Positions 40,936 to 50,522 of a stretch of DNA of 64,000 nt are shown one piece after another (the first letter of the stretch is position 1; each line of letters opens with the position of its first letter). The notes under the pieces are model-generated. The model saw only the letters and a program-made list of their open reading frames with translations, was not told the DNA's origin and did not search any database. The position numbers and the translations under genes are program-made. The DNA comes from Thermosynechococcaceae cyanobacterium Okahandja (GTDB lineage Bacteria; Cyanobacteriota; Cyanobacteriia; Thermosynechococcales; Thermosynechococcaceae): the NCBI GenBank assembly GCA_041530395.1, contig CP136945.1, positions 62,001 through 126,000 on the forward strand. The letters run 5' to 3'.

Positions 40936-42180
40936 GTGGGTGAACCGCCGCGCGATCGCATCCTAGTGGTGGGGGGCGGGGCCGCTGGCATGTTCGGGGC
41001 GATCGCCTGTGCCGAGGTCAACCCCCATGCCCGCATTACCCTGCTGGACGCTGGCGCTCAGGTGCTAGCTAAAGTGCGTATCTCGGGGGGCGGTCGCTGT
41101 AATGTGACCCACCATTGCTTTGATCCGGCCCTGCTGGTGCAGCACTACCCCCGCGGTGGCAAGGCGCTGCGGGGCGCCTTTCATGCCTTTCAGCCCCGTG
41201 ATACCCTGCACTGGTTTGAGACGCGGGGAGTCCCCCTCAAAACCGAACCGGATGGGCGCGTGTTTCCGGTCTCGGATGATGCCAGCACCATTATTGACTG
41301 CTTAGTGGCGGAGGCAAAGGGCCTTGGGATACGCCTGCACACCCACGCTGCCGTTAAACGTATTACCAAAGTGGGGGCAGAATTTCAGGTGACGATAACC
41401 CAGCAACCCGATCCCCTTGTGGCCGATCGCCTTCTCCTTGCGACAGGGAGCAGTGCCCAAGGCTATCGTTTAGCGGCTGCCCTCGGCCACACCATTGTGC
41501 CACCGGTGCCCTCCCTTTTTACCTTTCAAATCGCTGATCCCAAGCTGCACGAGCGAGCGGGGCTAAGTGTGAATCCGGTTCGAGCCACCCTCAAGGTGGC
41601 CAATCATCCGCCTTTAACCCAAGAGGGAGCGCTGCTAGTGACCCATTGGGGCTTCAGCGGCCCAGTCATCCTGCGGCTCTCAGCTTGGGGTGCCCGTGCC
41701 TTGGCGGAGTCGAACTACCAAGCCACCCTCGTCGTTAACTGGTTGCCAAGGTTCACTGGGGATGAGATCCGCACTTGCTTAGAGACCTGTCGTACTGAAA
41801 TGCCCAAGCGGGCGATCCCCAACCACTGCCCCTTTCCGTTACCGCGCCGCCTCTGGAGCTATTGGCTCGAGACAGTGGCCCTTCCGCCCGATCAAACTTG
41901 GGCGCACCTCAGCAAAAAATCGGCGCAGCAGTTAGCCGCAGTACTCCACCGCAGTCAGTTCACCATTGTTGGCAAAGGGGTTTTCAAAGAAGAGTTTGTC
42001 ACCTGTGGTGGCGTGGACCTGAAGGACGTAGATTTTAAGACCATGGCTAGCCGCCGCTGCCCCGGCCTTTTTCTGGCCGGAGAAATTTTAGATATTGATG
42101 GCGTGACGGGTGGCTTTAACCTGCAAAGTGCCTGGACCACCGGCTGGATTGCGGGCCAGAATTTAGGCCGCCACGGGTAA
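40936..42180 (+). CDS. BaiN/HI0933-like flavoprotein (NAD(P)/FAD-dependent oxidoreductase)
   Basis: 414-aa flavoprotein. LVVGGGAAGMFGAI is the FAD-binding loop, KVRISGGGRCNVTHHC the HI0933 family signature, and GVDLKDVDFKTMASRRCPGLFLAGEILDIDG..GGFNLQ.AW the conserved C-terminus. Physiological substrate unknown; relatives reduce unsaturated steroids or other hydrophobics. GTG 40936 lies 3 bases after the MscS stop. The 3' end overlaps the convergent hypothetical by 18 bases. Confidence 0.9.
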   Translation: MGEPPRDRILVVGGGAAGMFGAIACAEVNPHARITLLDAGAQVLAKVRISGGGRCNVTHHCFDPALLVQHYPRGGKALRGAFHAFQPRDTLHWFETRGVPLKTEPDGRVFPVSDDASTIIDCLVAEAKGLGIRLHTHAAVKRITKVGAEFQVTITQQPDPLVADRLLLATGSSAQGYRLAAALGHTIVPPVPSLFTFQIADPKLHERAGLSVNPVRATLKVANHPPLTQEGALLVTHWGFSGPVILRLSAWGARALAESNYQATLVVNWLPRFTGDEIRTCLETCRTEMPKRAIPNHCPFPLPRRLWSYWLETVALPPDQTWAHLSKKSAQQLAAVLHRSQFTIVGKGVFKEEFVTCGGVDLKDVDFKTMASRRCPGLFLAGEILDIDGVTGGFNLQSAWTTGWIAGQNLGRHG

Positions 42181-42597
42181 CTGGAACGATCGCCACAGTT
42201 GCCGCCGCCCCAACTCCACATCCTCGGGTCGGCACTGCCAGTCAGGATGCGCCGTCATCAACAAACTTTCGAGGGCTTCCCGATCAAACAAATGCCAAAC
42301 GGGTGCTCCCGCCACTTCATCGGCAATGGCCAGCAAATTATCCCCCACGCAGTGGAGCTCAAAACAAGTGGCCGCCCGCTGAAACTGTACCCGCTGCCCC
42401 GGCAAGAGCGATCGCACCGTTGCCATGATCTCCCGCAACTCAGCAATACTTTGCACCGTTAGCCCCGGAATCGCCGCCAACTGCTGCGGATCGCCGTTGA
42501 TCTGTAACCAGTACTGGCGACTGGGATCAATCCCCAACAGCCATGGATCAGCATCATCTAAACGATAACGAGGGGCAAGCGAAAATCCGTGCATCAT
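42163..42597 (-). CDS. Conserved cyanobacterial hypothetical protein
   Basis: 144-aa soluble protein, MMHGFSLAPRYRLDDADPWLLGIDPSRQYW.., with no motif I recognise. It is acidic, contains RAATCFELHCVGDNLLAIADEVAGAPVWHLFDREAL and no signal peptide. GGATGG lies a few bases before ATG 42597. It converges on the BaiN-type gene with an 18-base overlap. The 42598-42865 spacer to alr is AT-rich with no gene. Function not inferred. Confidence 0.7.
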   Translation of the reverse strand: MMHGFSLAPRYRLDDADPWLLGIDPSRQYWLQINGDPQQLAAIPGLTVQSIAELREIMATVRSLLPGQRVQFQRAATCFELHCVGDNLLAIADEVAGAPVWHLFDREALESLLMTAHPDWQCRPEDVELGRRQLWRSFQLPVAA

Positions 42598-42865
42598 CTA
42601 TACCATCCTAAATACTAGTGTTTGTTGTAAATGCAAGTGTTCATGGTGGCGATCCCGAGGCGATCGCTGTTTAGTAGTGTGATAAGTCTTCTTTATTTGA
42701 TCAATTAGAGTTAATAATGCTTAACATTTAGATAATGCTTCTTAACAAATTACCCCTCTATTGGGTTGCCACCACCGCTCCAAAACGAACATTAATGCAT
42801 AAGATTGAGTTACCCATCGGTTATTGACACTAACCCATGGTTTTGGGTGTGAGGACAGGAACGGA

Positions 42866-44017
42866 ATGTTAAGTCAAGAGCGGCTCACCAGTTCCCACGA
42901 GTGTGAGCGGGCATGGATTGAGATTGATCTGGCGGCATTGGCCACCAACACACAGCACCTGCGGCAATGGCTAGGCCCCAACACTGGCCTCTTGGCGGTC
43001 GTAAAAGCCGATGCCTACGGTCACGGTGCCGTCCTTGTGGCACAGACGGTGCTCGCCCACGGTGCCACCGAGCTAGGAGTGGCCACCATTCCTGAAGGGA
43101 TTGCCCTGCGCCAAGCGGGCATTAGCGCCCCCATTTTAGTGCTGGGGTCAGTGAACCTGCCTGTCCAAGTGCAAACCATGGCGCAGTGGCAGTTACAGCC
43201 AACCCTTTCTACCCCCAAGCAAGCCCTTATTTTTTCTGACTATGCGGATCAGTTACAGGAACCCCTAGACGTCCAGTTAATGATTGATACCGGCATGGCA
43301 CGGCTAGGCTGCCCATGGCAAAACGCAGTGGAATTTATCCAATTTGTGCAGCGGTTACCCCACCTGCGGATTCAGGGGATCTATTCCCACTTTGCCAGCG
43401 CCGATGATCCCGACCCCACCCTAATGCAGCAGCAGCAGGCCGTCTTCGAGCAGATATTAGGCGAGCTAAAGCGCTTAGGTCTGGCGGACGTACGCTGTCA
43501 CATGGCCAACTCTGCCGCCACCTTGGCCAATCGCTCTTGCCACTACGACCTTGTGCGGGTGGGCTTAAGTTTGTACGGCATTTATCCAGCGCCCCATCTG
43601 CGCCATGTACTGCCCTTACGGCCAGTGATGCAAGTACGTGCCCGCATTACCCTCCTAAAAGATATTCCCGCCGGTGCAGGCATTAGTTATGGCCACCAGT
43701 TCATTGCCCCCAAACCGATGAAAATTGCCGTTGTCGGTATTGGCTATGCCGATGGGGTGCCGCGATTGCTCTCCAACAAACTAGACGTGTTAGTGCAAGG
43801 CCAGCGGGCTCGCCAAGTGGGTGCCATAACAATGGATCAACTGATGGTTGATGTCAGCGACATTGCCGGCCTACAGGAGGGGGATATTGTCACACTGCTG
43901 GGGGAAGATGGCCATGACTGCCTGACGGTGGAAACTTGGGCGCAAACCATTGGCACCATCCCTTGGGAAATCCTCTGTAGCTTTAAGAACCGCTTGCCCC
44001 GCATTCCCGTGGACTAG
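42866..44017 (+). CDS. alr: Alanine racemase
   Basis: 383-aa PLP enzyme giving D-Ala for peptidoglycan. AVVKADAYGHGAV contains the PLP Lys47; the C-terminal Tyr motif (GAGISYGHQF) and GYADGVPR are present. ATG 42866 follows AGGA and gives the family start; a longer frame from 42824 lacks a site. The TAG stop shares CTAG (44014-44017) with the convergent minor pilin gene. Confidence 0.95.
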   Translation: MLSQERLTSSHECERAWIEIDLAALATNTQHLRQWLGPNTGLLAVVKADAYGHGAVLVAQTVLAHGATELGVATIPEGIALRQAGISAPILVLGSVNLPVQVQTMAQWQLQPTLSTPKQALIFSDYADQLQEPLDVQLMIDTGMARLGCPWQNAVEFIQFVQRLPHLRIQGIYSHFASADDPDPTLMQQQQAVFEQILGELKRLGLADVRCHMANSAATLANRSCHYDLVRVGLSLYGIYPAPHLRHVLPLRPVMQVRARITLLKDIPAGAGISYGHQFIAPKPMKIAVVGIGYADGVPRLLSNKLDVLVQGQRARQVGAITMDQLMVDVSDIAGLQEGDIVTLLGEDGHDCLTVETWAQTIGTIPWEILCSFKNRLPRIPVD

Positions 44018-44685
44018 GGGGTTGGCGTTGCCGAGCCAGAGCGCACAGCGGCAAGGGTTTCCGTTTCATAAATCGTATTGGTGGGCATCACCATCCCAGC
44101 GATGCACAGCTTGACATTGCGCTGGTGCTGCACAAAAACGCGAAACCCCCCCTTACTGGTGCCACTATCCACAGCCCCAGATAGGTTGCTGCTGCAATTG
44201 GGACTCGTGGCCGCAAGGCCATCAATCAGCGCTTGGGGGGTTCCTTGGGGCGCATTCCCCGCCCCCTTTTGGCGGTAGAGGATCATTGGCCCGCGCCAGT
44301 TAATGCCGCTGGTTTTAGTGCGGGTGTAATAGGCTACTTGGGGCGTACTGGCCAAGGTGCCATCCTCCTGTTCTTCGAGGTTGTCCGCCGGCTTTTGGAT
44401 AAACATCACCAAGTTGTAGCCGCTGGGGGTGGTCCAACCACTAGGGGCGGTGGTGGAGACCGTCAGGGCCGAGCGAATGTCATCGGAGATAAAGTCTAGG
44501 GCACGGCTAAGGTTCATGCGCGTGGTGGCCTGCTCCTCAATCCGCTGGTTATTTTGCAGCAGTGCCACCATCCCCCAGCCTGCCATGGTGACCACAATCC
44601 CACCAATCAGTGCCGCCACCAGCAGTTCGGTAAGGGTAAAGCCCGTGCGAGCGTGATGCCAGCCCTTCATCCCTTGCGTGCGCAT
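44014..44685 (-). CDS. Minor (pseudo)pilin, PilW/HpsC-like
   Basis: 223-aa prepilin-like protein. The type III signal is MRTQGMKGWHHARTG|FTLTELLVAALIGG, cleaved after Gly15 with Glu at +5, followed by a hydrophobic helix. The globular part has Cys in SPNCSSNL and KLCIAG. ATG 44685 is served by AGGAG; ATG 44670 has none. It is last of four minor pilin genes on this strand. Related cyanobacterial operons (hps genes, pilA9-slr2019) act in motility, flocculation or polysaccharide release. Confidence 0.85.
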   Translation of the reverse strand: MRTQGMKGWHHARTGFTLTELLVAALIGGIVVTMAGWGMVALLQNNQRIEEQATTRMNLSRALDFISDDIRSALTVSTTAPSGWTTPSGYNLVMFIQKPADNLEEQEDGTLASTPQVAYYTRTKTSGINWRGPMILYRQKGAGNAPQGTPQALIDGLAATSPNCSSNLSGAVDSGTSKGGFRVFVQHQRNVKLCIAGMVMPTNTIYETETLAAVRSGSATPTP

Positions 44686-44715
44686 GCCTGTGTACTCCTA
44701 TGACGAGTGAACGAG

Positions 44716-45225
44716 TTAGGGTGTCCGACAATTACTGGCCGTATGCCCTGTCGCATCCGTAGGCGCGTACACGCCAGTGCGCATGATCCCCAAGCCGGGG
44801 GCAATGACCAAACAGCGTTGCAGGGCAGTGTTGCCGTTGAGGGCAAGAACCGTTGTACCACTGGTACTGGCGCGCCCCTGAAAGCCAAAACGCACGGTAG
44901 CCATGCCCGGGCCGCGGCGCAGGGTAACATTTTCCAACTGCCGCGGTCCTGTGGGCAAACAGGCGTCCGGGTTGGCGGTAATGGTGGGGTTGTTGCCTAC
45001 CGGAATGACCACTTGGCAGGCTTGGTTGCGCCGCATCGCTTCCCGTTGGGCTTCCCGCAGGGCACCTTCAAGTTTTTCTAGTTCTTGGTTCACCTGCTGG
45101 GTTTGCAGCCAGTACTGAAAACTCGGGGCAGCAGCCGTGGCTAAAATGGCGGCCACCGCCATCACAATTAAAATTTCAATCAGGGTCAGGCCCTGCTGGA
45201 CTCTACGGACAACGGAAAAAAGCAT
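44716..45225 (-). CDS. Minor (pseudo)pilin, GspH/FimT-like
   Basis: 169-aa prepilin-like protein: MLFSVVRRVQQG|LTLIEILIVMAVAAILATAA, cleavage after Gly12 and Glu at +5. The C-terminal domain resembles GspH/FimT pseudopilins (VTLRRGPG, ALNGNTALQRCLVIAPGLGIMRTGVY) and has three or four Cys. It overlaps the preceding pilin gene by 23 bases and is followed by the PilW-like gene 30 bases on. Confidence 0.87.
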   Translation of the reverse strand: MLFSVVRRVQQGLTLIEILIVMAVAAILATAAAPSFQYWLQTQQVNQELEKLEGALREAQREAMRRNQACQVVIPVGNNPTITANPDACLPTGPRQLENVTLRRGPGMATVRFGFQGRASTSGTTVLALNGNTALQRCLVIAPGLGIMRTGVYAPTDATGHTASNCRTP

Positions 45226-45961
45226 TGGGTACCACCTCGGTTGTGACTTGCGCCACGGTATTGTTATTGCTATCGCGAACGGTGTAGGCCAGTTCTAGGG
45301 TTTGAAAAGGCGCTTGATTTCGGGTTGTGGGGGTACGGGTCATGGTAAAGGTATCGTTCACAATGGGACGGTTATTGTTGCTACTGTTGAGGGCGGGCAG
45401 TAAGCTCTGCAAATAGGCCGCGAAGCCACCTTCGATGGCACCGGCTCGACAGCGGGCATAGACGCGGGTACCGGCTCCCCGATACGCCGTGATGGTATTG
45501 TTCAAGGTAATGGTGTTGCCGGAAATCGCCGTAATCCGATTCGTACCTGCATCAGAGCCAATCAAAAGTTCATCTCCTACCCGAAAGCCATCGGTGGCGG
45601 AGCTAAAGGGACACGCCCCCCCGCTGCGGTACTCGGGGGGCATGGCTTGGTCATAGTCGCTTTCCCCCGGCTGGATAAAGTCAACGGTGATGGTATTGGT
45701 ATTCTGAGCCGCAACGGCAAGCTTGCGCTGGGCAAAGCGGGTTTGGCAAATGTCGTAGGCAACAATTTTTACGTTTTCTAGGTCGTCTTGAATCCAGTTA
45801 CTGGCTTCGGCAAAGCGGCGGGCATTGGACTGAAACAGGGCAGCCACAACCACCGCCTGCATTGCGGCTACGGTAAAGAGGCTAATCACAAGGATGGAAG
45901 CGAGGACTTCCGCCAAGGTAAATCCTTTGTTGGCTGTGTTGGTTAGGGGGCGAGTCATCAA
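45203..45961 (-). CDS. Minor (pseudo)pilin, PilV-like
   Basis: 252-aa prepilin-like protein: MMTRPLTNTANKG|FTLAEVLASILVISLFTVAAM, cleavage after Gly13, Glu at +5. The body is Asn/Thr-rich with repeats of the kind NTITLNNTITAYRGAGTRV and at least four Cys (ICQ, CPFS, CRAG, CP end). PilV-type minor pilins often carry such beta-rich domains. It starts 24 bases after the PilX-like gene ends. Confidence 0.85.
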   Translation of the reverse strand: MMTRPLTNTANKGFTLAEVLASILVISLFTVAAMQAVVVAALFQSNARRFAEASNWIQDDLENVKIVAYDICQTRFAQRKLAVAAQNTNTITVDFIQPGESDYDQAMPPEYRSGGACPFSSATDGFRVGDELLIGSDAGTNRITAISGNTITLNNTITAYRGAGTRVYARCRAGAIEGGFAAYLQSLLPALNSSNNNRPIVNDTFTMTRTPTTRNQAPFQTLELAYTVRDSNNNTVAQVTTEVVPNAFFRCP

Positions 45962-45985
45962 CGTTATTCTCCAAATTCTCTAACC

Positions 45986-47626
45986 TTAGTACTGGGCAAG
46001 GCGATTCCAATTACTGGCCTCGGTGGTGCGAGCCACAACAATGGAGGCTTGGGCGTAGTCGCCGCCAAGGGCTTCGGGCAGGCGATCGGGGACGGAAATT
46101 TCGGCATTGTTCGAGCTAGAGCCATTCCACTCTTTTGCCCATACCGCACCGTAAATATCTGGGTTACTGCTGCCACCGTTAATACCTACCCGCGCATCGG
46201 GGGCATAGACAAACAAACTACCGGCGGTGGAGCCGCCACTGAGGGTAAACTGCTGATCGGCAACCGCATTGTTGGGATCCGGCGGATTACCGTAGATGCG
46301 CAGGCGATCCGGGGTGCCAACACCACTGGGTAGCCCCATGTTTGCGCCGGTACCACAGGTGTCGCTATTGGGGCTACAAATGTTACGGATGCCCGCTTGT
46401 CCACTGAGGGAGATGTTACCGGTGACAAAGAGGCGTACCGGAAAACGACTGGTGTTGAAGGTAAGGTTGTTGTTGCCGCTGAGGTTGATGTTGCCAATCC
46501 GATAGGCGTAGTAAATTCTGTCAGGGTGACCCACCGGCAGGCTGGTATCGACGTAGGGGCGATCGCCCGGACGCGGATAGGTGCCAGCGCCGATATTGCC
46601 AAGGCTATAAGCCCCTTCGCTATAGCGACCGTTGCTGCCAATGGTACCATCCGTCTCAGTTTTAGTGAGGGTGTTGGCCAACTCGGAACCCGCAGGCGCA
46701 GCCACATCCCCATTGATGGGGGGAGTTCCCGATGGATTTACGATGGGCGGTGTGGTCGGAAAGGTCGGTAAGGTAATTTTATTAACAGCAATTGTGCCTT
46801 CCACAATTGAGTTATTCAGGGCGCCCACGGCTGCCCTTAGCCCTGCATTGGTGGGCTGACCGTTCACACATTGGGCGGCAGGCACCTGACAGTTATTGGC
46901 ATTGGTGCAGATCACATTACCATTGACGGTGCCAAAAACATCGTTATTGCCCAAGTTAATACTTTGCGCCAGTAACCCCGGGAAGTTGGCGGGTACATTG
47001 CGATCCGTAATCACCATTTTTTGCAAGATGAAGGCATTGGCGGGGGAGTTGTTGGGGAGGCGGCCTTCAATAAGTAAGTGACCGGTTTCTGAGGGTTGGT
47101 CGTAAAGGTACGCCAAAATGCGGTAGTTACCTTGGGTGGGGTTGCCAATTTGACCGTTTAACAAAATATCGCTGACGTTATCGAGGGTAAAGCAGGGGGG
47201 GACAGCATCCCCAAGACTGGCGGCAGTCCATTCGTTGGTGGTGGCCACGGCAATGCCAGCGGTGTTGGGTTGACCCACTTTATTGGCATCCGCGGCACGA
47301 TCAATAAGATAGGCTTGACCCGTATTGGGGTTGACGGGGTTGTAGGTGCGCCGCAGCAGGATTTGGTAGTTGCCGTTGAGCAGACCTAAGGTGCGTGCCA
47401 TGCCCCCTTCCGCAACGGCAAAGGCTTGCTGGGTTTGTTTTTGCAGGCTAGCGGTGCTGACATCAAGCTGCGATCGCGAAATCAGGGTAAGGGCAACCAC
47501 CATCATGATCAGCCCCATGCCGAGGACTAGGGGTAGAGTAAAGCCGCGCTGCCGTCGCCGCCGATGCCCTGCCGGAGGATGGGATAGCTGCCGTGAGAGT
47601 ACGCGGAGAAGTTTCTTGACTTTCAT
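45986..47626 (-). CDS. PilX-like large minor pilin without canonical Glu5
   Basis: 546-aa exported protein. The N-terminal basic stretch HRRRRQRG|FTLPLVLGMGLIMMVVALTLI is prepilin-like, but +5 is Leu/Pro context rather than Glu, as in PilX-family members. Then RSQLDVSTASLQKQTQQAFAVAEGGMARTLGLL is the PilX N-terminal helix. The large C-terminal part is Asn/Gly-rich with imperfect repeats (NISLSGQAGIRNICSP, INLSGNNNLTFN, TLSGGSTAGSLFVYAP), beta-helix-like. ATG 47626 preferred over GTG 47635. First gene of the operon. Similar large proteins accompany cyanobacterial minor pilins. Confidence 0.8.
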   Translation of the reverse strand: MKVKKLLRVLSRQLSHPPAGHRRRRQRGFTLPLVLGMGLIMMVVALTLISRSQLDVSTASLQKQTQQAFAVAEGGMARTLGLLNGNYQILLRRTYNPVNPNTGQAYLIDRAADANKVGQPNTAGIAVATTNEWTAASLGDAVPPCFTLDNVSDILLNGQIGNPTQGNYRILAYLYDQPSETGHLLIEGRLPNNSPANAFILQKMVITDRNVPANFPGLLAQSINLGNNDVFGTVNGNVICTNANNCQVPAAQCVNGQPTNAGLRAAVGALNNSIVEGTIAVNKITLPTFPTTPPIVNPSGTPPINGDVAAPAGSELANTLTKTETDGTIGSNGRYSEGAYSLGNIGAGTYPRPGDRPYVDTSLPVGHPDRIYYAYRIGNINLSGNNNLTFNTSRFPVRLFVTGNISLSGQAGIRNICSPNSDTCGTGANMGLPSGVGTPDRLRIYGNPPDPNNAVADQQFTLSGGSTAGSLFVYAPDARVGINGGSSNPDIYGAVWAKEWNGSSSNNAEISVPDRLPEALGGDYAQASIVVARTTEASNWNRLAQY

Positions 47627-47635
47627 GATTTCCAC

Positions 47636-47956
47636 CCTATTGTGCCAATGCTACAGTTCCATATCAGCGCCCACACCGAGCATGTTATCTGTTTTATCTC
47701 AATCAATTACCCAACTTAAGGATACCCCGCAGGTTTCTATAATGCTGATTCAACAATCAACAATTAAAGTCAAGGATAAAGATGGTGACTTGGCGCATGT
47801 CGCCATACCTTACGGTATAGGTAAGATGATTATAACAAAGCGGTTTGTCCTCTTTAGGGCGGTGACGATGGCGAGTATGCTAACCCTCCACCCTCAGGTT
47901 TACATAAATGTGGTAACAAATTATGAACTATACAAAGAGCTATTGAGGGGGCGATC
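47636..47956. promoter_or_regulatory. Divergent intergenic region, pilin operon / purine permease
   Basis: 321 bases with no supported gene. It holds overlapping dyads ATACC-TTAC-GGTAT (47805-47818) and CTTAC-N7-GTAAG (47809-47825), plausible operators. The right part carries a promoter candidate for the permease. Most of it is AT-richer than the flanking genes. Confidence 0.5.
47899..47927 (+). promoter_or_regulatory. Candidate promoter of the purine permease
   Basis: TTTACA (47899-47904), 17-base spacer, TATGAA (47922-47927). The GTG at 47957 with GAGGGGG (47945-47951) follows closely, so the leader would be very short. Confidence 0.4.
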
Positions 47957-49303
47957 GTGCGGTCACTGTGGCAGTCGCGGCTAAATGGATGGTTTCAACT
48001 GGAGCGAGCTAAAACAACCCTATCGACGGAACTGCTGGCGGGGCTGACCACGTTTTTGACCATGGCCTACATTCTGCCGGTGAATGCTCAAATTCTCTCG
48101 AATGCAATTTTTTTGCAGCAACCCCAAGATTTGCGGGGGGAACTGATTATTGCCACGGCGGTTTCGGCGGCAGTGGGCAGTATTCTCATGGGCTTGTGGG
48201 CCAATTATCCGGTGGCGCTAGCACCCGGGATGGGCATCAATGCTTTCTTTGCGTTTGCAGTGGTGCAGCAGTTGCAGATTCCGTGGCCGCTAGCCTTGAG
48301 TTCTGTTTTTATTGAGGGGTTTATCTTTATTCTGTTGACTTTTACCGGCGTGCGATCGCTGGTGGTGAATATGATTCCCCTATCGCTGAAGGTGGCGATC
48401 GCGGCGGGGGTGGGGTTATTTATTGCCTATATTGGCTTGGCCAACGCCGAAATTATTGTTCTAGATCCGGTAACTAAAACTACCCTGACTCAGTTTCATA
48501 CTTGGCCGCCGATTTTGGGGGCGGTGGGCACGTTTGTAACGGCGATGCTCTGTGCCAAAGAGATCAAGGGGGCGATTTTTTGGGGAGTACTGGGCACCGC
48601 TTTTGCCGGTTGGGTGGTGGGGGCAGCCCCTTGGCCCACGGGTTTGGTGGACTGGCCGCAGTGGCCGACGCACTTGTTTGGTCAGGCGTTGGTGGGGTTG
48701 GGGTCACTACGCCTCCATCAGGTGAGTTCGTTTTTGCTGGTCACACTGGTGCTGTTGTTTACCGATTTGTTTGATACGGTGGGCACGTTGTCGGCGGTGA
48801 GTGTGCAGGCTGGGTTTCTCAACCGTCAGGGGCATCTGCCGCGATCCTTAGGCGCTTTCATGGCGGATGCGGTGGCCACGGTGGTGGGGTCACTCTTTGG
48901 CACCTCGACGGTGACCACCTACATTGAGTCGGCAGCGGGGATTGCCATTGGTGGGCGGACGGGACTAACGGCGATTGTGGTGGGTGGCTTGTTTGTGCTG
49001 TCCTTGCTATTTCTGCCGATTGCGACGGCCATTCCTGCCTTTGCGACCACCCCAGCCCTTGTCTTGGTGGGGGTGTTTATGGTGCGCTCGATTCGCGAGA
49101 TTCCTTGGGAAGACCTCACCGAGGCCATTCCTGCCTTTTTGGTGATGCTGGTGATGCCCTTGAGTTACTCCATTAGTGAGGGGTTGGCAGTGGGCTTTAT
49201 TAGCTATCCCTTGGTGAAGTGGGCCAGTGGCAAAACGGCAGAGGTGCATCCGGCCCTGTGGGTCTTGGCCATTATCTTTTTGGGCCACTACTTTTGGCGT
49301 TAA
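47957..49303 (+). CDS. NCS2 family purine permease (AzgA/PbuG-like)
   Basis: 448-aa membrane protein with about 12-14 helices. [38 protein letters not shown] and [17 protein letters not shown] match the adenine/guanine/hypoxanthine branch rather than the uracil branch. It starts at GTG 47957 with GAGGGGG at 47945-47951. The next gene, apt, converts adenine to AMP, so the pair is a purine salvage unit. Confidence 0.88.
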   Translation: MRSLWQSRLNGWFQLERAKTTLSTELLAGLTTFLTMAYILPVNAQILSNAIFLQQPQDLRGELIIATAVSAAVGSILMGLWANYPVALAPGMGINAFFAFAVVQQLQIPWPLALSSVFIEGFIFILLTFTGVRSLVVNMIPLSLKVAIAAGVGLFIAYIGLANAEIIVLDPVTKTTLTQFHTWPPILGAVGTFVTAMLCAKEIKGAIFWGVLGTAFAGWVVGAAPWPTGLVDWPQWPTHLFGQALVGLGSLRLHQVSSFLLVTLVLLFTDLFDTVGTLSAVSVQAGFLNRQGHLPRSLGAFMADAVATVVGSLFGTSTVTTYIESAAGIAIGGRTGLTAIVVGGLFVLSLLFLPIATAIPAFATTPALVLVGVFMVRSIREIPWEDLTEAIPAFLVMLVMPLSYSISEGLAVGFISYPLVKWASGKTAEVHPALWVLAIIFLGHYFWR

Positions 49304-49379
49304 ACGTGCCACGGAATCAACTATCGGCGGGCAAAGTAGGTTAGGATGCTTCTGGATTGCATTGGTCGCCAAGGGTGAT

Positions 49380-49892
49380 ATGGACTTAAAATCCCTCATT
49401 CGTGATGTCCCCGATTTTCCCAAGCCCGGCATTTTGTTTCGGGATTTAACGACGCTGCTGCAAAACCAAGCAGGGCTGCGCTATGTGGTGGATCAACTGG
49501 TGGAAAAGCACCGCCATGATGGTCTTGACTACATTGCAGGTATTGAATCGCGGGGCTTTATTTTTGGTGCGCCCTTGGCCTATCACTTGGGGGCGGGATT
49601 TATCCCCCTACGCAAGCCCGGGAAACTCTGCCGTCCAGTTTATACGGTGGAATATACCCTCGAGTACGGAACCGATCGCCTCGAAATGCACCAGGATGCC
49701 ATCCAGCCGGGGCAGCGGGTGCTGATTGTAGATGACTTAATTGCCACTGGTGGGACGGCAGCCGCCGCCGCAGGGTTAATGGCCCAAGCCGACGCAGATT
49801 TGCAGGGGTTTGCCTTTATCGTGGAGTTGGCAGACTTGGGTGGGCGGCAAAAACTGCCGGATGTGCCCATTACAACCCTCGTCACCTATTAG
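49380..49892 (+). CDS. apt: Adenine phosphoribosyltransferase
   Basis: 170-aa enzyme: adenine + PRPP to AMP. The PRPP motif [17 protein letters not shown] and the substrate loop [14 protein letters not shown] are intact. ATG 49380 follows AAGGGTG (49371-49377) and gives [22 protein letters not shown], the family start; longer frames run into the permease. It lies 76 bases behind the permease gene and uses PRPP made by Prs. Confidence 0.96.
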   Translation: MDLKSLIRDVPDFPKPGILFRDLTTLLQNQAGLRYVVDQLVEKHRHDGLDYIAGIESRGFIFGAPLAYHLGAGFIPLRKPGKLCRPVYTVEYTLEYGTDRLEMHQDAIQPGQRVLIVDDLIATGGTAAAAAGLMAQADADLQGFAFIVELADLGGRQKLPDVPITTLVTY

Positions 49893-49901
49893 CCCACAGC
49901 G

Positions 49902-50501
49902 TTGAGCAACAATCCTTTGGCATGTTCGGCAGATGGGCAGCAAGGGGAACTGTTCTCGGCGCAGGAGCAGTGGCGGTTGCGATCGCCCGCAGGGAGCTAT
50001 GGCCCAACGCTAGACCTAACAGCCGCTACCCTTGAGCAGTGGAAAGCCCCAATTCGCACCTACCAGCAGGAGCAGCGGCAGGCCATACAGCAACCCAGTT
50101 TATTTGCCCTAGCCGAGGGGCACCCGCCCATTGTGGATCCGTGGTCACTGCCGCCCCACAACTCCCTCTTTTGGCGGCAAAAACCGTTCGGGGGCGATCG
50201 ACCTGCCATTTACTTTGTGATTGACTATGCCTATCCCCTACTGCTCTACGTGGGTGAAACGGGACGCGGACAACAGCGCTGGCAGCAGGCGCACGACTGC
50301 AAACGCTATGTGCAGCGCTACCTGTTTGCCCATCACCAAGGACACGTGGCAGTTGCGGTGGGAATTGCCTTTGACTATACTGCCCCCACTCACCGCAAAC
50401 AGCGCCAACAGCGGGAGCGGCAGTTAATTGCCTACTGGAAATCCCCCTTCAACAAAGAAAACTGGATCTATTGGCGCACCCCCTTTGTTACCGAGGAATA
50501 A
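49902..50501 (+). CDS. GIY-YIG-like nuclease domain protein
   Basis: 199-aa protein. After about 95 residues of unassigned sequence, AIYFVIDYAYPLLLYVGETGRGQQRW.. matches a GIY-YIG fold (GIY as AIY, YVG as YIG, then Arg), with a downstream RQQRERQLIAYWKSPFNKENW containing the Glu and Asn. This is a cyanobacterial type known near mobile genes, function unknown. TTG 49902 has no clear ribosome-binding site, so the start is uncertain. It ends 22 bases from the tnpB stop, facing it. Confidence 0.7.
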   Translation: MSNNPLACSADGQQGELFSAQEQWRLRSPAGSYGPTLDLTAATLEQWKAPIRTYQQEQRQAIQQPSLFALAEGHPPIVDPWSLPPHNSLFWRQKPFGGDRPAIYFVIDYAYPLLLYVGETGRGQQRWQQAHDCKRYVQRYLFAHHQGHVAVAVGIAFDYTAPTHRKQRQQRERQLIAYWKSPFNKENWIYWRTPFVTEE

Positions 50502-50522
50502 GTAAACTACCCGACTCCGACC

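Noticed and set aside
42719-42748. Pho-box-like CTTAACAT / CTTAACAA pair before alr
   Set aside because: The copies are about 21 bases apart with no good middle repeat and alr has no phosphate link; not convincing.
47370-47984. 204-aa plus-strand frame across the pilin gene start and intergenic region
   Set aside because: Its N-terminal part is antisense to the PilX-like gene and the C-terminal part is intergenic; no domain.
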